A stretch of 64,000 nucleotides of DNA, from the NCBI RefSeq assembly GCF_000003195.3, contig NC_012877.2, positions 21,726,294 through 21,790,293 of the forward strand, given 5' to 3'. Numbering within the stretch: position 1 is the first letter of the stretch; each line of letters begins with the position of its first letter. This document shows, piece after piece, positions 10,395-20,046 of this stretch. A model generated the notes under the pieces. It did no database searches. It had not been told where the DNA came from and saw only the letters and a list, made by a program, of their open reading frames with translations. Source of the DNA: Sorghum bicolor. Taxonomy: Eukaryota; Streptophyta; Magnoliopsida; Poales; Poaceae. The translations under genes were made by a program, and so were the position numbers.

Positions 10395-11671
10395 GAAGCT
10401 ATGCTCGTCGACTTTCTCCGTGCGAATGCCGACATGTTTGCATGGAGTCCCTCGGACATGCCAGGCATACCGAGGGAAGTCGCCGAGCACTCCTTGGAAA
10501 TTCGAGCCGGTTCCAAGCCAGTGAAGCAACGGTTGCGCCGATTCGACGAGGAGAAGCGCAAGATCATTGGCGAGGAGATCCACAAGCTTTTGACGGCCGG
10601 ATTCATCAAGGAGGTTCACCATCCCGACTAGTTAGCAAACCCTATACTAGTTAAGAAAAAGAATGGGAAAATGAGGATGTGTGTCGATTATACGAGTTTA
10701 AATAAAGCATGTCCGAAAGTTCCCTTTCCATTACCACGTATTGATCAAATTGTTGATTCTACTGCGGGATGTGAAACCCTTTCTTTCCTTGATGCATATT
10801 CTGGTTACCATCAAATAAAAATGAAAGAGTCCGACCAGCTCGCGACAACTTTCATCACACCTTTTGGGATGTATTGCTATGTAACCATGCCATTTGGGCT
10901 TCGAAACGCGGGAGCCACGTATCAGCGCTGCATGCTCCACATGTTTAGCAAGCACATAGGGTCGATGGTCGAGGCGTATGTCGACGACATCGTCGTCAAG
11001 TCAAAGCGACGAGGAGACCTGATCGAGGACCTCGAGATCGCTTTCAGCTGCTTACGCGCCAATCAGATCATGCTCAACCCCGAGAAGTGCATTTTCGGCG
11101 TACCGCGAGGCATGCTCCTGGGTTACATTGTTTCCCAGCGCGGCATCAAGGCCAACCCCAAGAAAGTCTCGGCCATCACAAGAATGGGGCCAATCCGAGA
11201 CGTCAAGGGTTTAGCGGCGCTGAGTCATTTTATCTCGAGGTTGGGAGAAAAGGCGTTGCCACTGTATCGACTTGTGAAGAAAGTCGAGCGTTTCTCTTGG
11301 ACTCCAGAAGCCGAGGAAGCCCTCGATAACTTGAAGAAAACACTGACCTCTGCGTCGGTCTTAGTCCCACCCCAACCCGCAGAACCTCTGCTTCTGTACG
11401 TCGCCTCGACGACCCAGGTCGTCAGTGCAGCGGTAGTGGTCGAGAGGCAGGAAGAGGGGCATGCGTGGCCAGTCCAGAGGCTGCTCTATTTCGTCAGCGA
11501 GGTGCTCTCGGAGACCAAGGCGCGTTACCCACAAATCCAGAAGCTAATCTACGCCGTAATCCTCGCCCGACGCAAGCTGCAGCACTACTTCCTCGGCCAC
11601 CCTATCATGGTGGTCTCGTCTTTCCCCTTGGGCGAGATCATCCAAAGTCAGGAGGCCACGGGAAGAATCAC
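10395..11671 (+). pseudogene. B reverse transcriptase, cut by C2
   Basis: Same frame as gag-PR. One nonsense codon TAG at 10629-10631 replaces a Trp codon (His-Pro-Asp-Trp-Leu-Ala in A1 and A2). RT motifs are RMCVDYTSLNK near 10675, FLDAYSGYHQI near 10785, PFGLRNAGATYQR near 10890, and catalytic YVDD at 10977-10988. Relative to A2, about six residues are missing in frame after RDVKGL (near 11210). The start of RNase H follows (LLYVASTTQVVSAAVV near 11390). The frame stops at the C2 insertion, after Gly-Arg-Ile at 11669, and continues at 24597. Codons in 10632-10910 are clearly more AT-rich than the rest. Confidence 0.9.
11667..11671 (+). repeat. Left target duplication of C2 (ATCAC)
   Basis: Pairs with ATCGC at 24597-24601 with one mismatch; the frame of B is restored when one copy is removed. 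Confidence 0.7.
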
Positions 11672-12113
11672 TGAAAGAGCATCTAGGCCCCTAGTGATTT
11701 CGGTGATTAATGACATTATTGATTACTATGACTAACGTGTGTTTTGCAGAGGCAAAGTCATAGGTAAGGTCATGGTATATAGATACTCGATGGACAGGGA
11801 CGTACATGCCTACTTAATAGTGGAAATCGTTTCGGTTTTCAAAGGATGGATGGACATCGTCAAGACTAGACTAAGTCTAAGTGCCATATGGTGAAGAAGG
11901 GCACTTAGAGTAGTTTAGGATCTTGTTTCCTTTGACCGTACTATTAAGAGGGGCTTTGATCTAGTAGCTTGACTTAGGCAAGGCTTTCGGTTTAGGTGTG
12001 GTGCACACTTGGTAAACCTAGCACTAGGCAGCTCTGAGATAGTCCTTAGATCGAGAGGAACAAACTTTGTTTTGGAGCGATCGCGTTTCGACGAAGTTTG
12101 GGTGCCCAAAGGG

Positions 12114-12460
12114 GCACCGGACGCTCTGTGAGTGCGTCCGGTGAGGTCCTTAGCCGTTAGAACAGTGCCGTGCTTAGGGTTAGGCACCGGACGCTAGCAC
12201 CGGACGCACCGGGTAGCGTCCGGTCCCTTACCTAGGAAGGTTGCAAGCCTTCCCTGAGCACCAGACGCTAGCACCGGACGCGCCGGGTAGCGTCCGGTCC
12301 CATGCGCAGGGAGCATGTAAAGTTTTCCTGAGCACCGGACGGTGCACCGGACGCTGAGAGTTAGCGTCCGGTGACCTGTCAGAGAAAAGTGCAGGTAGCC
12401 GTTATGTCGCACCGGACGCTCGGTGCAGTGCGTCCGGTGCAACATAATGTGCGTCCGGTG
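12114..12460 (+). repeat. Palindrome cluster in C2 5' LTR
   Basis: Repeated CACCGGACGC and GCGTCCGGTG units in inverted pairs, including two nearly identical repeats of GCACCGGACGC...GGGTAGCGTCCGGTCCC type. It ends with GTGCGTCCGGTGACCCCG at 12449-12466, about 45 bases before the TATA-like box. The 3' LTR copy is at 23517-23851. Confidence 0.85.
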
Positions 12461-12511
12461 ACCCCGTTTTCAGTAGAAAACGGTTGGCTGACCTTTGGAC
12501 TTCGTGGATAG

Positions 12512-12520
12512 TATTTATAC
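12512..12520 (+). promoter_or_regulatory. TATA-like box in C2 5' LTR
   Basis: TATTTATAC, repeated at 23903-23911 in the 3' LTR, downstream of the palindromes in both copies. Confidence 0.5.
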
Positions 12521-13184
12521 TCCTCCACCTTATCCATGAGAGTACTCTTGCCCATTTGAACATCAGAGAAACTTGTTGTGGAGCAAGAGAGTTGCAAGAG
12601 CCTAGAGAGGATTGAGTTTTCAGTGATTTCTTGAGAGAATCCTTCTCTAGTGAGTTCCAAGAGTCAAGTGTGCATCCACCACTCTCTAGAGCCTTGTTTG
12701 GGTCAAGTGAGAGTTCTTTGCTTGTTACTCTTGGTGATCGCCATCACCTAGACGGTTCGGTGGTGATTGGAGACATGAAGACCGCCCGGTGTTCTTGTGG
12801 GTGGCTCGTGTCAAGCTTGTGAGCGGTTTTGGGCGATTCACCGCGACGGAGTGTCGAAGAATCAGCCCGTAGAGAGCACTTGGTCCTTGCGCGGACCAAG
12901 GGGGAGCAAGACCCTTGCGCGGGTGTTCCAACGAGGACTAGTGGAGAGTGGCGACTCTCCGATACCTCGGCAAAACATCGCCGAGCATTTTCTTCCACTA
13001 CTCCTTTACATTCTAGCATTTACTTTGTGCTTTTACATTCTTAGAATTGCCATGCTAGAATAGGATTGGAACTAGGTTGCAAAACTTTTATCCGGTAGCT
13101 CTCTAGGACACTCTAGGCACAAGGGGTGGAATTGGAGCTTATAGGTTGCTTAAATTTTTAGAGAAGCATCTTGATCCTTTCGAT

Positions 13185-13197
13185 TGGTATCGGAGCC
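13185..13197 (+). other. Primer-binding site of C2
   Basis: TGGTATCGGAGCC, close to the initiator tRNA-Met complement used by most Copia elements, two bases after the 5' LTR. Confidence 0.85.
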
Positions 13198-13234
13198 TAG
13201 TGCTCATTTTTTAGGCTTCACCGCCTAGAGAAAG

Positions 13235-15658
13235 ATGTCTAACGGGGATGGACCGCCACCCATGTTCGATGGGAATGACTTCCCGTATTGGAAAATACGG
13301 ATGGAGTCATACCTTGAGGCATGCGATGTAAAGTGCCTAAAAGCCGCGACCGAAGGGTTTGCCCCTCCGGAAAGAGCCACCGCTCTTACTCCACAAGAGC
13401 AAGAAAACGAGAAGTGGAATGCAAAGGCAAAAAACCACAACTTTACAGGTCTTTGCAAAGAGGTGTTCAACCGCGTTCGGAGCCACAAAACCGCCAATGA
13501 ACTTTGGAAGGAACTTTGTGCGCTCCATGAGGGAACAAAGAGTGAACGCGAGGAACACTATCACCTAGTGATGAACAAGCTTAATACATTTGAAATTCTT
13601 CCTAAAGAAAATGCTAATGAAATGTATTCTCGCTTGAATGTCATTGTAGAGGAGCTAAATGGACTTGGGCTTACACAAATGAGTACGGCGGATGTAGCAA
13701 GGAAGATACTATGTGTGCTTCCCATTGAGAAATATGGGCACATAGTAACCGTGCTTCATCAAGGCGATCTTTCCACCGCTACACCAACCACCATATTGGG
13801 GAAGATCAACGCTCATGGGATGTACATGCACATGAACCCTCAAGATGGCTCCTCGTCGGCCAAGAAAGAAAAAAAGGACTTGGCTCTGAAAGCTTCTCAC
13901 AAGGGCAAAGCCAAGAAGATTGAAGTTGAGTCATCAACTTCCAGTGATGATGATGCATCTATTGCCCTCTTGGTGAGAAGAACCACAAAGATGTTGAAGA
14001 AGCTCAACAAGAATGGAGTCAACTTTGACTCCAAGAAGAAGAAGTTCTTCACAAGTAGCAAGAGGAAGCCCATCTCCGAGATGGATTGCTACAATTGTGG
14101 TGAGCTTGGTCATCTTGCTCATCAATGTCCAAAGCCCAAGAAGGACAAGTACAAGAAGAAGAACAAAGAGCAAGATGACTCAAGTGATGATGAGAAGAAT
14201 GACAACAAGCAATACAAGAAGAAAGGTGGCAAGAAGAAGGAGCACTACAAGAAGAAGAATGGCAAGGCTTATATTGTTGGTGATTGGCTCACCGACATTG
14301 AAAGCTCAAGTGGTGACTCCTCCGGCAATGAAAGTGATGATGAGAAGGTTGCCGCCATCGCCATCGATGCTCCATCACCATCATCTTCACCACCATCTAC
14401 ATCCTCTACACACCTATGCCTTATGGCGAAAGGTGACCGGAAGGTACAAAGTGAGGATGAGAGTAGTGAAAGTGATAGTGAATATGAATCACCCTCTTAT
14501 GATGAACTTGTAAAATTGCTAAACAAATACACAAAAGTCATAAGAAAGACTGGAAGTGAAAATGAAAAGCTTGAACTTGAAAATGACACACTTCTAGCAA
14601 AGCTTAAGTCTAGTGATGAGCTTAGAGACCAAAATGAGATCATGACCACTAAGCTCAAGGAGCTCAAACTCTCTCTAAAAGAGCTCAAAGAAAAACATGA
14701 TAAACTTGAGAGTGTTCATGATGAGCTTATAACTAGATATAGAGCAATGAAAGAAGAACTAACAACTCTAAAAGCAAACTATGACAACCTTGAGATTGCT
14801 TATGAACTTGCAATTGATGAAACACATGTTGCTACTAACAATGTTGCTAAGCTTGATGTAGCCACGTCTTGTGATGACTTACTTGTGGAGAGCACAAGCA
14901 AATGTGTTGATTGCAAGGGCAAGAAAGTGGTAGTGGCCGAGAGTTATGAGGACACTATCAAGCTCAAGGATGAAATTGTCATGCTCAAGAAAGAGTTGCA
15001 AGAACAAGCCAAGCACAAGACCAATGTGATTGAGTCACTTGATCAAGACAAGAAGCTTGCATATGAGAACAAGTTGCTCAAGGAAGAAAATTAATATCTC
15101 AAGCTTGGTTTGATGTATGACAAGCAAGAAGAAGATGAGACATTCATCTTGGATGAGTTAGCTAGCAAAAATGACCCAATCATCAAGAAACTAACTCAAG
15201 AGAACAACAAGCTCAAGAAAGAGAAGGAACACCTAACCATGGGGTTAGCAAAGTTCACAAAGGGGAAGGACCTTCAAAGTGAGCATTTTATGAACACCGT
15301 CATGAAGATGGACAAGAGTGGGATTGGCTACAAGGCTCATCAAACAAAGCTCATCAAGTCACTAGCCACTCATGATCAACCAAGCAAGCCAAAGCCCAAG
15401 AGATGCTTTGAGTGTGGTCAAGAAGGACACTTTGCTCATGAGTGTAAGGCACCACTACCACCACCCTTGCCCAAGCATGCAAGACCATTTGCCTTCAATG
15501 CTCACTACATTGTAAGGAAAGACAAGAGTGGCAAGGTCAAGGTTAGCTTCATGGGGCCGCCCAACAAGCAAAGGCCAAAGAAGATTTGGGTGCCAAAGCA
15601 ACTAGTAGAGAAGGTCAAGGGCCCTAAGCAAATGCGGGTCCCTAAATCTCAAGCTTGA
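13235..15658 (+). pseudogene. C2 gag with two CCHC knuckles (one nonsense codon)
   Basis: Nucleocapsid/capsid protein. The AUG at 13235 follows the PBS. The N-terminal part (FDGNDFPYWKIRMESYL) is the usual Copia gag start. The first zinc knuckle, CYNCGELGHLAHQC, is near 14090-14131. It is followed by Lys-rich and acidic Ser-rich tracts and a long predicted coiled coil (about 14500-15090). TAA at 15092-15094 interrupts the frame and fits CAA to TAA. The same frame continues with a second knuckle, CFECGQEGHFAHEC, near 15405-15446, and ends at TGA 15656-15658. A long gag with a C-terminal coiled coil fits Sireviruses. Pol lies in another frame. Confidence 0.92.
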
Positions 15659-15672
15659 TCTCTTGTGTGTAG

Positions 15673-18600
15673 GTGAACTACAAGACCGGTGGATCACATT
15701 GGGTAATTGATAGTGGTTGCACTCAACATATGACCGGAGATCCCCGGATGTTCACCTCTCTTGATGAAGATGTTGACAACCAAGAGAAGATCACATTTGG
15801 TGACAATTCAAAAGGGAAAGTCAAGGGACTAGGAAAGGTAGCTATATCAAATGACAACTCCATCACCAATGTGCTCTATGTGCAATCCTTGAGTTTCAAT
15901 TTGCTCTCGGTTGGACAATTATGTGACCTTGGATTTGAATGCCTATTCAAGAAGAAGGAAGTAATTGTGACCAAGGAAGATGACAATGAAGTGATATTCA
16001 AAGGCTTCCGGCACAACAACTTATATGTGGTTGACTTCTCATTCGATGAAGTTGATGTCAAGACTTGCTTATTCACCAAAATTTCACTTGGATGGTTGTG
16101 GCATAGAAGGTTAGCACATGTTGGAATGGGCACACTCAAGAAGTTGATGAAGAAAGAATTGATTAGAGGCTTGAAGGATGTGACATTTGAAAAGGACAAA
16201 CTTTGTAGTGCATGTCAAGCGGGCAAACAAGTTGCAAACACTCATCCAACCAAAGCCTATCTCTCTACTTCAAGAGTGCTTGAGCTACTTCACATGGACT
16301 TGTTTGGACCAACCACATATGCTAGTCTTGGAGGCAACAAATATTGCTTGGTTATAGTTGATGATTTCTCTCGGTACACTTGGACATTCTTTTTGCAAGA
16401 CAAAGCCGAAGTTGCATCAATATTCAAGAAGTTTGCAAAGAATGCTCAAAATCAATTTGATGTGAAGATCAAGAAAATTAGAAGTGACAATGGCAAAGAG
16501 TTTGACAACACCAACATTGAAGAGTATTGTGATGAAGTGGGAATCAAGCATGAGTTCTCCTCAACATACACACCACAACAAAATGGGGTTGTAGAAAGAA
16601 AGAACCGAACATTGATCACCTTGGCAAGAACAATGCTAGATGAGTACAACACTTCGGAGAAGATGTGGGCCGAGGCAATCAACACCGCATGCTATGCTTC
16701 AAACCGGCTCTTTCCTCACAAGTTCCTAGAGAAGACACCATATGAATTGCTCAATGGGAAGAAGCCCGATGTCTCATTCTTTAGAGTGTTTAGATGCAAA
16801 TGCTACATCTACAAGAAGCGCCAACACTTGGGAAAGTTCCAAAGAAGATGTGACATTGGCTACTTGGTTGGCTATTCATCAAAGTCCAAGGCATATAGGG
16901 TCTTTAACCATGCCACAAACATGGTTGAAGAAACATTTGATGTTGAATTTGATAAAACTAATGGCTCCCAAGGAGCAAGTGATAATCTTGATGATGTAGG
17001 TGGTGAACCATTGAGGGATGCCATGAAGAACATGCCGGTGGGAGACATCAAGCCTAAAGAAGATGATGATGACGTGCAAGTCATTGAGCCACCATCCACC
17101 TCACAAGTTCCACAAGATGAAGACAAGGGTGTGAGAGATGCTCATGAAGACACCCAAGTCACTCATGAGCAAGCGGTGGAACAAGCACAAGATGTTGATG
17201 CTCCCCAACCAACCCCTCAAGTGGCACCAAGAAGAACATCACACCTCCTCCAAGATCACTCTCAAGATCTCATCATCGGGAGTCCATCATGTGGTGTAAC
17301 TACTCGTTCTAGACATGCTTTATTTATTGAACATCACGCTTTTGTGTCTCTTGAAGATGAACCAAAGACTATAGAGGAAGCTCTTCGTGATGCGGATTGG
17401 ATCATGGCCATGCAAGAGGAGTTGAACAGCTTCTCTCGCAACCAAGTATGGACACTTGAAGAGCGACCCAAAGATGCAAGAGTAATTGGAACAAAGTGGG
17501 TCTTCCGGAACAAGAAGGATGATCAAGGCAAAGTGGAGCGCAACAAGGCAAGACTTGTGGCAAAAGGCTTTTCACAAGTGGAAGGTCTTGACTTCGGTGA
17601 AACCTTTGCATCGGTGGCAAGATTGAAGCAATCCGTATCCTACTTGCATATGCATCTAGTCATGATATCAAATTATTTCAAATGGATGTGAAAAGTGCCT
17701 TTTTAAATGGTTATATTAATGAGCTTGTCTATGTTGAGCAACCCCCCCGGTTTTGAAGACCCTAGGTACCCCAAGCATGTCTACCGGCTGTCCAAGGCTC
17801 TCTATGGTCTCAAGCAAGCCCCTAGAGCTTGGTATGAGAGGCTTAGGGACTTCCTCATTGAGAAGGGCTTCAAGATTGGGAAAGTTGACACAACACTCTT
17901 CACCAAGAAAATGAATGGGGAAACCTTCATTTGCCAAGTTTATGTTGATGATATTATTTTTGGCTCTACTAATGATGATTTTTGCAAGGAATTTGGTGAT
18001 TTGATGTCCAAGGAGTTTGAGATGTCCATGATTGGCGAGCTATCCTTCTTCCTAGGATTTCAAGTCAAGCAAATGAAGGAAGGAGTCTTTATCTCACAAG
18101 AGAAGTACACTCAAGATCTTCTCAAGAGGTTCAAGATGATGGGTTGCAAGCCAATCAAGACTCCCATGGCATCAAATGGGCATCACGACTTGGATGAGGG
18201 AGGTAACCCAATTGACTAGACTCTCTATCGCTCCATGATAGGAAGTCTACTCTACCTCACCGCATCTAGGCCCGATATAATCTTTAGTGTGTGTATGTGT
18301 GCAAGATATCAAGCAATGCCTATGGAATCTCACTTGATTGCGGTCAAGAGAATTCTTAGGTATCTAAAATACACACCTTGCCTAGGATTGTGGTATCCCA
18401 AAGGTGCAAGATTCCAACTTGTAGGCTATTCTGATTCGGATTGTGCCGGGTGCCGGATTGATAGAAAAAGCACATCTGGAGGGTGCCACTTCCTAGGTAG
18501 ATCACTTGTCTCTTGGATGTCAAAGAAACAAAATAGTGTTGCCTTGTCAACGGCCGAGGCGGAATACATAGCCGCCGGTGCTTGTTGTGCACAAATACTC

Positions 18601-18900
18601 TACATGAAACAAACTTTGCTAGACTATGGAGTAGTACTAGACAAAGTACCTTTGTTGTGTGACAACGAAAGTTCCATAAAACTTGCAAACAACCCGGTTC
18701 AACACACCCGCACAAAACATATTGACATCCGCCACCACTTCCTTAGGGATCATGTTGCTAAAGGTGATATATCCTTAGAGAATGTGAGAACGGAAAATCA
18801 ATTGGCGGATATCTTCACAAAACCCCTAGATGAAGCTAGGTTTTGTATGTTGAGAAATGAACTTAATGTGCTTGACCTATCCAACTTCACTAAAAGATAA
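15673..18900 (+). pseudogene. C2 pol: protease, integrase, RT, RNase H (frameshifts and a stop)
   Basis: The frame opens after TAG 15670-15672 and has no AUG near its start. PR catalytic IDSGCTQHM begins at 15706. The GAG-pre-integrase/zinc region LWHRRLAHVGMGTLKKL is near 16095. The IN core includes LHMDLFGPTTYA near 16290, IRSDNGKEFDN near 16480 and TPQQNGVVERKNRTL near 16570, so all three acidic residues are present. RT starts with GTKWVFRNKKD near 17490. A one-base deletion near 17623 and a one-base insertion in the C run near 17745 compensate each other. YVDD is at 17941-17952. TAG at 18217-18219 fits CAG. RNase H ends with [13 protein letters not shown] before TAA at 18898-18900. Confidence 0.92.
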
Positions 18901-20046
18901 AAGTTGTGTGTTGAATCTTGTAAATAACTTTTGCTTTGCATAGCATGCATACTAAAACTAAAAATATAACTTGCATGTAGGGCTTGTCTAACATGGTTAA
19001 GATAACCCCCTTATGTGTGTGAAAAAGCTTAACCTTGGATCAAACTTGACAAGTTTAGTTTACTTTCAAGTATTGCATTTCATCTCATATCATATGCATG
19101 CTTGTTAATTGACCGTTTCTTTTCGGTTATTCGTTGAGCATCCGCTGTGTTCGTCCATAGATAGGGGGAGCATTCAAAGCTCATTGTGATTCAAACCCCT
19201 AGCTTTATGGCCATATGATGCTCCTTGGTGATTTTCTCGAACTATTTTCATAAAAATCTACTAAGCCTATGGATAAATATTTGTGAAAATTTGAGGGTTT
19301 GAGAGAAGTCACTCATACTAGTTCCATTTGGTGTTTGTCTATGTGCTTTTGAAGAATGGAACTTGGTTGGGTCAAAGTCGGATGTGGTGCTTAGTTCAAA
19401 AAGGGCTCAGAGGAGCACCGAACGATGCACCAGACGCTGCCTCTGAGCGTCCGGTGCTGTGAGTGTGCCAGACTGCACTCACCGGACGCAGGAACAGTAT
19501 CCCTGTAGCGTCCGGTGCAGTGCGTCCGGTGCTCCCCTGGCGTGACTTGAAGCACCGGACGCTAAAGCCAGCGTCCGGTGCCCATCGTCCGGTGCAATGC
19601 CGATTTGCAAACCTCTCTGCGCATGAGTCCGGTGGTCACCGGACGCGTCCGGTGCCACATTAAGTGCGTCCGGTGACCCCGCGGAGGGCGCATAAAGCCC
19701 GCGCCCAGGGGCTTCGCGCGGCCGGTTTGTCCTCCTCTTTCTTCGATCTCACCGAGCCGCGCCCTTCTCCCCGTGCCCTAGCACCGCCGCCGCCGTCGAT
19801 CCTCGGCGAATCCGCGGCGCCCTCGGCCTTCTCTCGCGCCAGATTTGCCCTAGATCTTCTCCTCTCTCTTGTCTTCGAGTGGTTCTCCAAATCCCGCAGA
19901 GATTAAAGGGTGTGGCACCTTGAGGAGAAGATTCGTGGTCTCCGGAGGTTTCCGATCGCGACATTTTAATCCGGAACGCGTCTCGTCCGTGGATTCGTGT
20001 TAATCTCCTTTGTCAGTCGGTTGTTTGTCGGGCGTTTTGTTTTGCA
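18901..20046 (+). other. C2 spacer between pol and the env-like ORF
   Basis: No coding signal. One GGGGGAG polypurine motif is near 19165. The second half holds a palindrome block (19414-19681), then a GC- and CT-rich stretch (about 19680-19870) resembling a plant 5' leader, ending in the AUG at 20047. Confidence 0.75.
19414..19700 (+). promoter_or_regulatory. LTR-like palindrome block inside C2, putative internal promoter
   Basis: Repeated CACCGGACGC/GCGTCCGGTG units as in the LTRs, closing with the same 18 bases, GTGCGTCCGGTGACCCCG (19664-19681), that close the block in the C2 LTR. Bases 19613-19634 are identical to C1 LTR 7424-7445, and 19604-19622 to C1 LTR 7331-7349. A weak TATA-like CATAAAG is at 19691, upstream of the env-like ORF. 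Promoter activity is inference. Confidence 0.5.

Larger units (their letters stand above)
11672..13182 (+). repeat. 5' LTR of C2 (1511 bp)
   Basis: Begins TGAAAGAGCATCTAGG. Near its end it lacks 23 bases present in the 3' LTR (24558-24580), missing between 13166 and 13167; this removes the C-rich CACCCCCCCTCTTG motif. The last base differs too (CTTTCG here, CTTTCA in the 3' LTR). A palindrome block and TATA-like box lie inside. Confidence 0.93.

Noticed and set aside
13561..13900. Minus-strand ORFs in C2 gag
   Set aside because: Opposite a clear Copia gag frame; no motif.
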